Source: Candidatus Saccharimonadota bacterium (GTDB taxonomy: Bacteria; Patescibacteriota; Saccharimonadia; Saccharimonadales; Saccharimonadaceae). Taken from it: DNA of 47,647 bases. The notes below the pieces were generated by a model. It was not told the origin of the DNA. It did no database searches and worked only from the letters and a program-made list of their open reading frames with translations. The position numbers and the translations under genes were made by a program. The stretch covers positions 47,063 through 94,709 of the forward strand of contig JAUMUO010000003.1 in the NCBI GenBank assembly GCA_030530605.1. Reading direction: 5' to 3'. Positions 25,601 to 34,288 of the stretch are shown here, piece by piece (the stretch's first letter is position 1; every line of letters starts with the position of its first letter).

Positions 25601-26404
25601 CTACTGGATTAACAGATAGATTAAAACAATGCTGGCCAGAATAATGCGGTAGAAACCAAAGGCCCTAAGAGAATCTTGCTTTTTAACGTAATTCATCACA
25701 ACTTTTAGAGCGATTAGACCAAAGACAAAGGCAAAAAGGTTAGAAAGAAGCAGTGGGCCGAGATTTTCAGTTAGATAAGTTCTAGTGGAGGAGCTAATGA
25801 GGCTCTTGGCGCAGACGGCGAGCATCAGCGGGATGGAAACTAGGAAGGAATACTCGGCAGCCGAAGCGGCGGAAAGACCAACGGCGCGACCGGCAAGAAT
25901 GGTGGAGCCAGAACGGGAAACGCCCGGAATAAGCGCGAAGACCTGCGCCAAACCGATGTAGAGAGCGCGCGGTTTAGTGAGTTTGTCCTCGTCTTTTAAT
26001 TTAGACATATGCGGGAGCTTGCTTGAAGCGACCATTAAGATACCAATAACCATCATTGCGATAGAAACGGTGTAAAGCGAGGAGAAGAAACCGTTGGTTT
26101 CAATGAAGTGGCTGAGCAGGAGCCCAGCAAGGCCGGCCGGGATACAGGTAATAATGACGTTGATGGCGAGTTTGTAGTTTTTCTTTTTGAAAATGTCATT
26201 GAGGATTTTTAGAATACGCTTCCGGAAATAAATAATTAGTGCGAGCACGGTGCCGAGGTTGATAAGCTCAATAAATAGATGGAAGTTGTCGGCGCGGCCA
26301 CCAATGATTTGCTGGATAAGCTCTAGGTGCCCCGAGCTAGAAACCGGGATAAACTCTGTTAAACCTTGTACTATACCTAAGAAAATCGCAATAAAAATAC
26401 TCAT
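25601..26404 (-). CDS. uppP: Undecaprenyl-diphosphate phosphatase (BacA/UppP)
   Basis: Polytopic membrane enzyme that recycles the lipid carrier for cell-wall synthesis; its activity serves the class A PBP encoded at 41215. 267 residues, with both active-site signatures: EFIPVSSSGHLEL near the N-terminus and PGVSRSGSTI in the second half. The frame continues far upstream across the antisense of tRNA-Ser, which is an artefact. The ATG at 26404 (MSIFIAIFLGIVQG) matches the family start and lies 6 bases after TATAAT 26411-26416. Confidence 0.95.
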   Translation of the reverse strand: MSIFIAIFLGIVQGLTEFIPVSSSGHLELIQQIIGGRADNFHLFIELINLGTVLALIIYFRKRILKILNDIFKKKNYKLAINVIITCIPAGLAGLLLSHFIETNGFFSSLYTVSIAMMVIGILMVASSKLPHMSKLKDEDKLTKPRALYIGLAQVFALIPGVSRSGSTILAGRAVGLSAASAAEYSFLVSIPLMLAVCAKSLISSSTRTYLTENLGPLLLSNLFAFVFGLIALKVVMNYVKKQDSLRAFGFYRIILASIVLIYLLIQ

Positions 26405-26448
26405 ACGCTCATTATACCACAAGAATTTGGAAATTGGGGTTAATATGA

Positions 26449-26454
26449 TATAAT
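26449..26454 (+). promoter_or_regulatory. -10 element of tRNA-Ser
   Basis: TATAAT placed 7 bases before the first base of the mature tRNA, with TTGGAA 16 bases further upstream as a weak -35. The transcript should begin at or very near the mature 5' end. Confidence 0.7.
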
Positions 26455-26461
26455 GGCTTAC

Positions 26462-26547
<86 letters not shown>

Positions 26548-26562
26548 TATTTATTTTTGTGA

Positions 26563-26568
26563 TATAAT
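26563..26568 (+). promoter_or_regulatory. -10 element of tRNA-Met
   Basis: TATAAT 9 bases before the mature tRNA, so this tRNA has its own promoter rather than being processed from the tRNA-Ser transcript. Confidence 0.65.
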
Positions 26569-26577
26569 ATATCAAGT

Positions 26578-26654
26578 GGCAACGTAGCTCAGTTGGTTAG
26601 AGCGTGGGACTCATAAGCCCAAGGTCACTGGTTCGATCCCAGTCGTTGCTACCA
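26578..26654 (+). tRNA. tRNA-Met (CAU), elongator type
   Basis: 77-base tRNA. Acceptor stem GGCAACG pairs with CGTTGCT (first pair G-U); D-arm and T-arm are canonical (TTCGATC); anticodon loop CTCATAA; discriminator A and encoded CCA. The GGC start and TAGCTCAGTTGGTTAGAGC resemble elongator tRNA-Met, but a CAU tRNA modified to read isoleucine AUA codons cannot be excluded. It lacks initiator features. Confidence 0.92.
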
Positions 26655-26680
26655 TTTTTGTGCCTGTGGCACAAAAATGG
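26652..26680 (+). repeat. Perfect inverted repeat starting at the tRNA CCA
   Basis: Thirteen-base arms (CCATTTTTGTGCC / GGCACAAAAATGG) around a TGT loop. The left arm begins with the CCA tail of tRNA-Met. It may act as a terminator-like hairpin or influence 3' processing; there is no T-run after the stem. Confidence 0.7.
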
Positions 26681-26725
26681 AAAGGCAAACTCGCGAGGAA
26701 TCGAGCGAGGAAACTTACCATGTGG

Positions 26726-26756
26726 TATAATAGGTATAGTTATTGTAGTAAAGGAG
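26726..26756 (+). promoter_or_regulatory. yebC promoter and ribosome binding site
   Basis: TATAAT (26726-26731) followed by AAAGGAG (26750-26756) five bases before ATG 26761. This is a Shine-Dalgarno leader of about 22 bases, unlike the leaderless starts around it. Confidence 0.75.
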
Positions 26757-26760
26757 TATA

Positions 26761-27462
26761 ATGTCAGGACACAGTAAATGGGCAACGACCAAAAGGCAGA
26801 AGGCCGTGGTTGACGCCAAGCGCGGAGCGCTTTTCACAAAGATTGGAAATCAAATTGCGATTGCCGCTAGAAGTGGTACAGACCCGGCGATGAATCCGAG
26901 TCTTGCGATGGTACTTGAAAAGGCTCGTCTTGCCAATATGCCAAAGGCAAACATCGAGCGCGCAATTGCTAGGGTTACCTCTAAGGAAGGGGCTGCCCTG
27001 ATGGAAGAAACCTACGAAGGCTACGGTCCGGGCGGAGTTGGTATTATTATCGAAGTTGCGACCGACAACAAAAACCGCACGATGCCGGACGTCCGCAACA
27101 CACTTTCTAAGAACGGTGGCCGGATGGCCGACCCGGGAAGCGTAATGTTCCAGTTCGAAAGAAAAGGTGTAATTGTGATTTCTGACAAGGGCGAAGATGC
27201 CCTGATGGCGGCGCTTGAAGCTGGTGCTGAAGACGCTTCCGAGGAAGAAGACGGCATCGAGATTATCACTTCCCCGTCCGACTTGATGAAAGTCCGCCAG
27301 GCGTTAGTTGATGCTGGCATGACCGTTACTTCGGCCGAGCTCCAATACATCGCTACTAATAATGTTCCGGTGGACGGTGAAAACGCCGAGAAGCTAGAAA
27401 AACTTCTGGACGCACTTGATGACCTAGATGATGTGACCGCAGTTCATACCAACGCCGAATAA
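26761..27462 (+). CDS. yebC: YebC/TACO1-family protein
   Basis: A 233-residue member of the YebC/PmpR family; members have been described as DNA-binding regulators and as factors that help ribosomes through proline-rich stretches. The N-terminus MSGHSKWATTKRQKAVVDAKRG and the following YEGYGPGG and TDNKNRT are diagnostic. Elsewhere the gene often neighbours ruvABC, and here ruvB, ruvA and ruvC lie within a few kilobases. It has its own promoter and ends 20 bases before the pseudopilin ATG. Confidence 0.95.
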   Translation: MSGHSKWATTKRQKAVVDAKRGALFTKIGNQIAIAARSGTDPAMNPSLAMVLEKARLANMPKANIERAIARVTSKEGAALMEETYEGYGPGGVGIIIEVATDNKNRTMPDVRNTLSKNGGRMADPGSVMFQFERKGVIVISDKGEDALMAALEAGAEDASEEEDGIEIITSPSDLMKVRQALVDAGMTVTSAELQYIATNNVPVDGENAEKLEKLLDALDDLDDVTAVHTNAE

Positions 27463-27482
27463 ACTTGTGGTATAATGGTTAT

Positions 27483-27869
27483 ATGAAGAAAAAATCTGGA
27501 TTTACGATTTTAGAACTCGCGATTGTAATCATTTTTGCGGGGCTCGCGGTGGTACTGTTCTTTGTCCAGAAGTCCAATATGGATGCGATGGAGCGAGATG
27601 AAGACCGCAAAACTGCTATTAATGCGATGTATTATGCCCTCGAGGAGGGATTCTATGCTAAAAATAAATACTACCCAGAAACAATTTCTGAGAGTAATTT
27701 AACTGTGATGGACCCGAAATTGTTCACTGATCCAAATGGCGTAAATCTTGGTCAGGAAGGCAGCAACTATACTTACACCCCGGCGAACTGCGAAGATGGC
27801 AAATGTAAAGAATATACTCTACGAGCCGAGCTCGAAAAAGAAGACGCTTACATCAAGAAAAACCGCTAG
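27483..27869 (+). CDS. Type IV pilin-like (pseudopilin) protein
   Basis: A 128-residue protein with a class III signal peptide: MKKKSG then FTILELAIVIIF, with Gly before the cleavage site, Phe at +1 and Glu at +5. A single hydrophobic helix follows, then a small globular domain with a C...C pair (NCEDGKC). Such proteins build pili or pseudopili used for adhesion and DNA uptake. The start is ATG 27483, 6 bases after TATAAT 27471-27476; an ATG six codons earlier lies before the -10. No assembly genes are nearby. Confidence 0.85.
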   Translation: MKKKSGFTILELAIVIIFAGLAVVLFFVQKSNMDAMERDEDRKTAINAMYYALEEGFYAKNKYYPETISESNLTVMDPKLFTDPNGVNLGQEGSNYTYTPANCEDGKCKEYTLRAELEKEDAYIKKNR

Positions 27870-27872
27870 ATT

Positions 27873-28475
27873 TTAATCGTCGTCGGCATTTTTAATTTTT
27901 CTACGAGTCTTGGCAACGTGGATGAGATAAGAAATGGTTTCGATTTCATCAGTCGGCTTGGCGGCGTATTTGAAAGTATAGGTCGTTTCGTCGCCGACGG
28001 TGGACATACGGAGCAGGCCAATCTGGAAAATTTGGTCCGTGAGGCCCTTCTGCTTGAAGGAAACATCCTCCACGGAAACAAGGTCAATCGTGTTGACGGA
28101 TTTAGCAGTGAGAGAAGTCTGTTCGTATTGAATCAGACGTTTATTAGTGACATAAAGACGGTTGCCCTTGTAGACCACAGTGGAAATCCAGGCCATCAAG
28201 ACGATGGCACCAAACAATACAATCACGATTAAATAAAGATACGGAAGTGAGTTGTTGTTAAGCAACCCGTTAGTCTGGCCGCTAGCGCTGATGGTGACTA
28301 GTACCATCGCCAAGGTAAGCAAAATAATCGCGAGGCCAGCAACGCCCCAGATAAACATTAGACCAAGTTTTGAGCGATAAACCGCCAAAGCAACATATTC
28401 ATCATCTTTTAACTGCAGCTCAGGAAAATCCTTCTTACTGCGGGCGTGATGAACTTTAAGCAAATCCTGTTTCAC
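27873..28475 (-). CDS. Membrane protein with bacterial PH domain
   Basis: About 200 residues. The N-terminus is basic and soluble, two adjacent membrane helices follow (about 38-62 and 75-100), then a bPH2-type pleckstrin-homology domain recognisable from GNRLYVTNKRLIQYE and IDLVSVEDVSFKQKG. I choose GTG 28475 because TATAAT (28495-28500) and AAGGA lie just upstream; longer versions would start within ruvB. The function is unknown; proteins of this type are common in small genomes. Confidence 0.75.
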   Translation of the reverse strand: MKQDLLKVHHARSKKDFPELQLKDDEYVALAVYRSKLGLMFIWGVAGLAIILLTLAMVLVTISASGQTNGLLNNNSLPYLYLIVIVLFGAIVLMAWISTVVYKGNRLYVTNKRLIQYEQTSLTAKSVNTIDLVSVEDVSFKQKGLTDQIFQIGLLRMSTVGDETTYTFKYAAKPTDEIETISYLIHVAKTRRKIKNADDD

Positions 28476-28500
28476 TTGACGATTCCTTTTCTTGATTATA

Positions 28501-29517
28501 TCATATCTTCTTGGTTTTTTCAAGGTGGTTCTTGGCTTTTTCAGTGACACGGCGGCCGCTCTTAGTGCGTTCAATTAAGCCCATCTGAAGGAGGTAAGGC
28601 TCATAATAGTCGGCAATGGTGGTTTCCTCGTCGCCGGTAAGAGCGGCGATAGTGGAAAGGCCGACGGGGCGATTACCGTAATTTTCAAGCATCAAGTTTA
28701 GCATATTGCGATCTGCCGGGTCGAGGCCGAGATCGTCTACTTCCATTAACTCCAGAGATTTTTCGGCGGTGATTTTATCAACGATGCCGTCGCCGTTGAC
28801 ATCGGCATAGTCGCGGACGCGCTTTGTCAGGCGGTTGGCAATACGCGGAGTGCGACGCGAACGACGGGCGATAATTTCAAGAGCGTCCGGCTCTATTTTG
28901 GTATTCAAAATGCCAGCGGTGCGAGAGATGATTTTTTTGATTTCGTCTTCGGTATAATACTCTAATCTTTCTACTAGACCAAAACGATCTTGTAAAGGTT
29001 TTGCGATAGCGCCGGCGCGAGTGGTAGCACCAATGATGGTGAATTTCGGCAAATCGAGACGAACGGAACTAGCAGAAGGGCCCTTGCCGATGACGATATC
29101 GAGTTTATAATCTTCCATCGCGGAATATAAAATTTCTTCTACGGCGCGCCTTAAGCGGTGGATTTCATCAATGAATAAGACATCCCCCTCGGCAAGGTTA
29201 GTGAGGATGCTCGCTAGGTCGCCGGCGCGCTCAATGGCAGGGCCGGAAGTAACACGGAAATTAGCACCCATTTCGTGAGCAATCACCGCCGCCATAGTAG
29301 TTTTGCCAAGCCCCGGCGGACCGTATAATAATATATGGTCTAAAGTGGCACCGTCGCTTCTTTTTTTAACGGCATCAATCGCAACTTTAAGATTGTTTTT
29401 CATGCGCTCTTGGCCGATATATTCAGCAAAAGAAACCGGGCGGAGGGAGTTTTCTAAAACTTGCTCTTCTTTATCTTCAACATCAGTGGTAGTGTCTACT
29501 AATCTTTCAATTCCCAT
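28501..29517 (-). CDS. ruvB: Holliday junction helicase RuvB
   Basis: AAA+ motor that drives branch migration with RuvA; 338 residues. It has Walker A GPPGLGKTT, Walker B LFIDEIHRL, sensor 1 TIIGATTRAG and arginine-finger region RSRRTPRIANRL. The C-terminal winged helix ends with LIERTKSGRRVTEKA. It is separate from ruvA and ruvC, with its own promoter that overlaps the divergent rubrerythrin promoter (TATAAT on both strands near 29522-29532). Confidence 0.97.
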   Translation of the reverse strand: MGIERLVDTTTDVEDKEEQVLENSLRPVSFAEYIGQERMKNNLKVAIDAVKKRSDGATLDHILLYGPPGLGKTTMAAVIAHEMGANFRVTSGPAIERAGDLASILTNLAEGDVLFIDEIHRLRRAVEEILYSAMEDYKLDIVIGKGPSASSVRLDLPKFTIIGATTRAGAIAKPLQDRFGLVERLEYYTEDEIKKIISRTAGILNTKIEPDALEIIARRSRRTPRIANRLTKRVRDYADVNGDGIVDKITAEKSLELMEVDDLGLDPADRNMLNLMLENYGNRPVGLSTIAALTGDEETTIADYYEPYLLQMGLIERTKSGRRVTEKAKNHLEKTKKI

Positions 29518-29551
29518 GATATAATATAATTATATCAGAATAAGGAGGAAT

Positions 29552-30097
29552 ATGGCAAAAGAACTTAAAGGTTCAAAGACTTGGGAGAATTTGAAGGAGG
29601 CCTTTGCGGGCGAGGCGCAGGCTTTCACAAAATATTCTTACTATGCTTCAAAGGCTAAAAAAGATGGCTACGAACAGATTGGGGCGCTGTTTGAAGAGAC
29701 CGCTATGAACGAAAAAGAGCATGGCAAGATTTGGTTTAAGTTGCTACACGACGGTGGTACACCGGAGACTACTGCCAACCTAGAAGATGCGATTGCCGGC
29801 GAGGATTATGAATATAAAGATATGTACAAGCGCTTTGCCGACACCGCGCGCGAGGAAGGTTTCGACGAAATTGCCGAGAAGTTTGAGCAGGTCGGGGAGA
29901 TTGAAAAAGAGCACAAGGAGCGCTACGCAAAACTTTTGAAGAATATTGATGAAGATATCGTGTTTAAGTCTGACAAAGTCACGGTTTGGAAGTGTCGGAA
30001 TTGTGGGTATATTTGTACTGGCGACAAGGCGCCGGAGGTTTGTCCGGTCTGCGATCACCCACAAAGCTTCTTTGAAGTCCGCGCCATTAATTACTAA
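29552..30097 (+). CDS. Rubrerythrin
   Basis: Peroxide-reducing non-haem iron protein, 181 residues. The ferritin-like four-helix domain (about 1-135) has the diiron ligands, for example E21 and the NEKEH motif; the rubredoxin-like domain has CRNC and CPVC (C148, C151, C164, C167). It gives protection from peroxide in anaerobic or microaerobic cells. It has AAGGAGG four bases before the ATG. The 3' end abuts ruvA on the other strand with no gap. Confidence 0.95.
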   Translation: MAKELKGSKTWENLKEAFAGEAQAFTKYSYYASKAKKDGYEQIGALFEETAMNEKEHGKIWFKLLHDGGTPETTANLEDAIAGEDYEYKDMYKRFADTAREEGFDEIAEKFEQVGEIEKEHKERYAKLLKNIDEDIVFKSDKVTVWKCRNCGYICTGDKAPEVCPVCDHPQSFFEVRAINY

Positions 30098-30679
30098 TTA
30101 TTTCTTCAAAGCTTGACGAACTCTCTCTTCTACAGAGAGAGTTTTGTCGATGTCGGCGAGGGCAGAGGAGGCTTCTTTTAATGGGAAGCCGAGGGCGATG
30201 AGGGCGTCAAGAGCTTCGTCTTTTTCGTCTAGTTTGATGGTCTTTTCGGGGGCTTTAGTAGTGCCATAATGGGACGGGATGCCGACTTTGTCTTTTAGGT
30301 CCACAATGACGCGCTCGGCGGACTTTTTGCCAACGCCGGAGGCTTTAGAGATAAAGACGGAATCGGCGTTCGCAATGGCGTTTCGGACTTCTTCGGGAGA
30401 GGCAAGGCTTAAAATCGCCATGCCGGCCTTCGGGCCGATGCCCTGGACGGAAATTAAAAGTTCAAAGAGTTTTTTCGCAACTAGAGTAGAGAATCCATAG
30501 AGTTCCTCGGCATTTTCACGAATCGAGTGGTAAGTATAAAATTTGGTTCCATCGTTCAAGTTGGTGTTTTCAAAATCTAAGGTAGTGAGGTTTATCTCAT
30601 AGCCGACACCGCCTACATCTACAATAATACTACTGGGTGGAAATTTCTCAACTACAGTTCCCTTGATGTGTGCAATCAT
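30098..30679 (-). CDS. ruvA: Holliday junction protein RuvA
   Basis: DNA-binding partner of RuvB, 193 residues. The N-terminal OB domain (MIAHIKGTVVEK...GVGYEINLT) is followed by two helix-hairpin-helix motifs (LISVQGIGPKAGMAIL and ISKASGVGKKSAERVIVDLKDK) and the C-terminal UBA-like domain that contacts RuvB (LDALIALGF). ATG 30679 lies 6 bases after TATAAT 30686-30691, which follows the ruvC stop, so ruvA has its own leaderless transcript as well as possible read-through. Confidence 0.96.
   Translation of the reverse strand: MIAHIKGTVVEKFPPSSIIVDVGGVGYEINLTTLDFENTNLNDGTKFYTYHSIRENAEELYGFSTLVAKKLFELLISVQGIGPKAGMAILSLASPEEVRNAIANADSVFISKASGVGKKSAERVIVDLKDKVGIPSHYGTTKAPEKTIKLDEKDEALDALIALGFPLKEASSALADIDKTLSVEERVRQALKK
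30119..30145 (+). terminator. Candidate rubrerythrin terminator inside ruvA
   Basis: AACTCTCTCT / AGAGAGAGTT, 10-bp stem, 5-base loop, followed by TT, placed 22 bases after the rubrerythrin stop on the plus strand. It lies within codons at the 3' end of ruvA, so one sequence serves as coding DNA and possibly as an opposite-strand terminator. Confidence 0.45.
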
Positions 30680-30696
30680 AGTAACATTATAACATA

Positions 30697-31206
30697 TTAG
30701 TTCAAGCGGTGGGAGGATGGGGCAAGGAGGTCGGCACGCGAGGAGAACAGGTGCGTAATGGCGGCCGCGAGAGCGTCGGCGGCATCGTCGGGTTTTGGTA
30801 CGGTCTTTAGGCCGAGCTGGACTTTAACCATTTCCTGCATCTGCTTTTTCCCCGCCGAGCCATAGCCGGTCAGGGTCTTTTTAATTTCATTTGGCGTGTA
30901 TTCATAAATCGGGAGGTTGTTTTGTTTAGCTACGAGTAGACAAATCCCACGGGCTTCTGCGACGGAAATGCCAGTGGTAATATTTTTGCTGAAGAAAAGT
31001 TTTTCAATGCTAACTAAATCTGGTTGATTTTGTTTGATAATTTCATTCATTGAATTATAAATATCTTCTAGCCGGTCCGGGAGCGGCGTGTGGGGCGGAG
31101 TAGCAATCACACCAAAATCTCGCGCGACGGGTTTATTCAGCTTCGTGATTTCTATCACGCCGAATCCGCAGATGCCAGTGCCGGGGTCAATGCCAAGAAT
31201 CTTCAT
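30697..31206 (-). CDS. ruvC: Holliday junction resolvase RuvC
   Basis: Structure-specific endonuclease that cuts Holliday junctions, 169 residues. The first catalytic Asp is in ILGIDPGTG, the Glu in SIEKLFF, and the C-terminal acidic pair in KPDDAADALAAA. The frame extends six codons upstream, but the ATG at 31206 matches the family and lies 6 bases after TATAAT 31213-31218. That -10 sits within the last codons of the HD-domain gene. Confidence 0.95.
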   Translation of the reverse strand: MKILGIDPGTGICGFGVIEITKLNKPVARDFGVIATPPHTPLPDRLEDIYNSMNEIIKQNQPDLVSIEKLFFSKNITTGISVAEARGICLLVAKQNNLPIYEYTPNEIKKTLTGYGSAGKKQMQEMVKVQLGLKTVPKPDDAADALAAAITHLFSSRADLLAPSSHRLN

Positions 31207-31208
31207 AA

Positions 31209-32282
31209 TTACATTATAATCCAATCATACTTAGCCTGCGAAAAATGTTTTTGGCGGGAGATTAGCTCGGCGGACTTTTTAGAAAGATTGGAAACTCTCT
31301 CGGCGCCATTTTTTGTAGAAACTAATGGGTCTATAAAACGATTTTTACCAACAAAAGAGTTCATCAGAATATCACCTGGCTTAATTTTATCAAAATAGTC
31401 TGGGTCTTCTGAAAGCGTCCTAAATGTTTTCCCTTCCGGTAGTTTCTCACCGGAGAATACTTTTTCTTTGGCCTGGCAATCTTTGAAAAACTTTGTGAGG
31501 CCCGGGACCTTACTATGATAAATTCTTTCTATTACATCTTCTTCCGAAATCTTGAATAGTTCTTCATAAGAAAGCTCGTCGGCTTTGAACATAGCGCGAA
31601 AAGCGTCTATTAAAATCCCAAAAACAATTTTATTTTCGGGACTGAAATAACTTTTCCAAAGATACTTCACACATAAATCTATGTATTCTTCAGCAATTTC
31701 AAGATTTGTAAAACCAAGTTCTACTATATCATCCTCGTTTTTTAATACCTTAATGTCTTGATATATTTTTGTGGCGGTTTCTTTCGGCAGCGGATTGCCA
31801 TACATACCACTAATTAAATCGGATAGGGTATACTCTAAACGGTCTGCGGCAAGGCGAGGAGAGTCATTGTCGGCAATAGGGTAAATATGGTAGTCAGAAA
31901 CTTCCGAGATTTTGATATGATCACGTTTTAGAAGCTCGTTGATTTCTGGCGAGCCGACAAGGATTTCTTCTGTAGTATCTTCAATTGATTCTTCTTTCTC
32001 AAAATCACCGTTAAGACCATCTACTATGTGCTTAAAGGCCGGGCTAGCGATGTCGTGGAATAACCCTGCGAGAGTTTGGACTTTGTCGCCAGTATGTTGC
32101 CAAACTATCAAAGCGCAACCAATACTATGCGACAAAACATCAGCATATTCACCAGTTGGAAAAAAGTTGAAAAAATCCGCACCGCAAGCATTGGAAACTC
32201 CAGCAAGATGTTGCATTGGCGGAGTGTTAATATAATCTTCTAAAAACGTCGGGATTTCGCCATAAATATCATAACGGTTCAT
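31209..32282 (-). CDS. HD-domain phosphohydrolase
   Basis: Predicted metal-dependent phosphohydrolase, 357 residues. HD residues are seen as H52, the H76-D77 pair in GLFHDIAS, H85 and D147 (ADRLEYTLSD), similar to the YdhJ/dGTPase-like HD proteins. The natural substrate (dNTP, nucleotide or other) is not predictable. The start overlaps radA by one base (TAATG), and two bases lie between its stop and the ruvC ATG, so it sits in the middle of a recombination cluster radA-HD-ruvC-ruvA. Confidence 0.82.
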   Translation of the reverse strand: MNRYDIYGEIPTFLEDYINTPPMQHLAGVSNACGADFFNFFPTGEYADVLSHSIGCALIVWQHTGDKVQTLAGLFHDIASPAFKHIVDGLNGDFEKEESIEDTTEEILVGSPEINELLKRDHIKISEVSDYHIYPIADNDSPRLAADRLEYTLSDLISGMYGNPLPKETATKIYQDIKVLKNEDDIVELGFTNLEIAEEYIDLCVKYLWKSYFSPENKIVFGILIDAFRAMFKADELSYEELFKISEEDVIERIYHSKVPGLTKFFKDCQAKEKVFSGEKLPEGKTFRTLSEDPDYFDKIKPGDILMNSFVGKNRFIDPLVSTKNGAERVSNLSKKSAELISRQKHFSQAKYDWIIM

Positions 32283-33640
32283 TATTTCTCCATATATTTT
32301 ATGAGCGTGTTTCGGAGGTCTTTCACGGGCAGGACGAACGGGTCTTTAATCGTGGCGGGGCCAATGGCTTTAGTGAAGCCGAGTTTTTTAGCCTCGTTAA
32401 TTCTCTGGTCTGGGCGGAAAGCAGAGCGAATTTCGCCACCAAGACCGACTTCACCAAACACGACATACTTTTCGTTTAATTTCCTTTTCGCACACGCGCT
32501 AGCAATCGCCATACAAACGGCAAGGTCGGCGGCGGAATCTTGTAATTTTAACCCGCCAACTACATTGATGAAAATGTCTGATTCGGAAAGTTTTAATTTA
32601 GTCCTGCGTTCTAATACGGCAATAAGAAGATTTAGACGATTTAAATCAAAGCCAGAAGCCGTGCGCTTCGGGTAGCCAAAATTAGTCTTATTAACAAGAG
32701 CCTGAATTTCCACTAAAATCGGGCGAGTGCCTTCTAGGGTCGCTAGGATAATAGAGCCGTCGGTATTTTGGCGTTCAGAAAGAAGGGTCGCGGAAGGGTT
32801 TTCAACTTCTTTTAGGCCTTCGTCGTTCATCTCAAAAATCGCGACTTCGGATGTGGAGCCGAAGCGGTTTTTGACGGCGCGAACGGTCTTGAACCCGCCG
32901 TAGCGGTCGCCTTCAAAATTCAAAACTACATCTACCAAATGTTCCAAAACCTTTGGGCCGGCGAGTGTACCATCTTTAGTAACATGGCCAACAATCACTA
33001 CAGCAGTGTCGGTAGCCTTGGCGGCGCGGATAATAAGATTACCACAGTTATTGACCTGGGAGACGGTGCCGGGAGCGGAAGAAATCTCGTTCATCGCGAG
33101 AGTTTGAATAGAATCTACAATTACTAATTTGTAGTTGCCCGTGGCGATAGTTTTGGCGATGTCATTTCCAGAAGTACTACTCGCGAAATAAAGATTTTCG
33201 GAACTCGCGCCAAGTCTTGTCGCCCGAAGTTTAACCTGACCGGCCGATTCCTCGCCGGAAATATAAAGCACTGGCACATCTTTAGAAACATAAGCACAAA
33301 TTTGCATGAGCAAAGTAGACTTACCAATACCCGGCTGGCCGGCGAGTAGCGAGACAGAACCTTGTAAAATCCCGCCGCCGAGCACAGTGTTCAAATCTTT
33401 GAACTCGGTTTTTAGGCGCGCTTTCGCGTCAGACGGGATGATGTCACCAATTTTGTCAGGGTTCAAGGCCTTACCAGAAACCTGGCCCTTCGCGATGGCA
33501 GTCTTGGCGGAGGCCTCTTCGGCTGGATTTACAACCTGCTCGGTAAGGGTATTCCACTCGTTACAATTTTCGCAACGACCAGCCCACTTGGCGAAAGTCG
33601 CCCCACAGTTACTACAAACAAAATTGGTTTTTGATTTCAT
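32282..33640 (-). CDS. radA: DNA repair protein RadA
   Basis: RecA-like ATPase that helps branch migration and processing of recombination intermediates; 452 residues. It has the N-terminal zinc finger CSNC...CENC, Walker A GQPGIGKST, the RadA-specific KNRFG motif and a C-terminal Lon-protease-like domain. The promoter is TTGACT 33687-33692, 17-base spacer, TAAAAT 33664-33669, giving a leader of about 15-20 bases with GGAG before the ATG. It heads the radA-HD-ruvC-ruvA group. Confidence 0.96.
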   Translation of the reverse strand: MKSKTNFVCSNCGATFAKWAGRCENCNEWNTLTEQVVNPAEEASAKTAIAKGQVSGKALNPDKIGDIIPSDAKARLKTEFKDLNTVLGGGILQGSVSLLAGQPGIGKSTLLMQICAYVSKDVPVLYISGEESAGQVKLRATRLGASSENLYFASSTSGNDIAKTIATGNYKLVIVDSIQTLAMNEISSAPGTVSQVNNCGNLIIRAAKATDTAVVIVGHVTKDGTLAGPKVLEHLVDVVLNFEGDRYGGFKTVRAVKNRFGSTSEVAIFEMNDEGLKEVENPSATLLSERQNTDGSIILATLEGTRPILVEIQALVNKTNFGYPKRTASGFDLNRLNLLIAVLERRTKLKLSESDIFINVVGGLKLQDSAADLAVCMAIASACAKRKLNEKYVVFGEVGLGGEIRSAFRPDQRINEAKKLGFTKAIGPATIKDPFVLPVKDLRNTLIKYMEK

Positions 33641-33695
33641 ATTAACTCCACTTGTCTAAACTTATTTTAACAGAGAAGATAAGTGAAGTCAAATA

Positions 33696-34277
33696 CTACT
33701 TAATTACTTCGTCCACAATGCCATATTTCTTGGCGTCTTCGGCGGACATCCAGTTGTCGCGGTCCATATCTTTTTCAACCTGTTCGAGCGATTTGCCGGT
33801 GTTTTTAGCAAAAATTTCGGCGAGGCGTTTTTTAAGATAGATTCCTTCTTTCAAGGCAATTTCCTGGTCAGTAATCTTGCCCTCGGTACCGGAAGACGGT
33901 TGGTGAATCATAATGCGAGAGTTTTCGAGACAGTAGCGCTTGCCCTTGGCGCCGCAGGAAAGAAGCATCGCACCCATTGAAGCCTGAAGGCCAATGCCGA
34001 TAGTCTGGACATCTGGCTCGATATAATTCATGGTGTCGATGATGGCTAGGCCGTCATAAACGGAACCGCCAGGAGAATTAATGTAGAGTTTGATATCTTT
34101 TTTCGGGTCTTCGTGGGCGAGAAATAGCAGCTGCGCTACCACGAGATTAGCGGTGTGCGGGTTGACATCTTCACCGAGGAAAACGATGCGATCCGTCAAA
34201 AGCCTTGAGTAAATATCGTAGGCGCGCTCGCCCTTCGATGTTTCTTCAACCACGGTTGGAACTAAATAATTTTTCAT
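33696..34277 (-). CDS. clpP: ATP-dependent Clp protease proteolytic subunit
   Basis: Serine protease ring subunit that partners with ClpC, 193 residues. The nucleophile is S100 in [13 protein letters not shown] and the base H125 in MIHQPSSG, with the acidic member in the KDMDRD region. I choose ATG 34277 ([12 protein letters not shown]) because AAAGGA lies just before it; another ATG 5 codons upstream overlaps the previous stop but would consume this ribosome binding site. It is the last gene of the clpC-HELLH-clpP cluster. Confidence 0.95.
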   Translation of the reverse strand: MKNYLVPTVVEETSKGERAYDIYSRLLTDRIVFLGEDVNPHTANLVVAQLLFLAHEDPKKDIKLYINSPGGSVYDGLAIIDTMNYIEPDVQTIGIGLQASMGAMLLSCGAKGKRYCLENSRIMIHQPSSGTEGKITDQEIALKEGIYLKKRLAEIFAKNTGKSLEQVEKDMDRDNWMSAEDAKKYGIVDEVIK

Positions 34278-34288
34278 TTGATTTCCTT

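Noticed and set aside
27483-27869. Pseudopilin as part of a complete pilus operon
   Set aside because: No pilin peptidase, ATPase or platform protein is nearby; it is left as a single gene.
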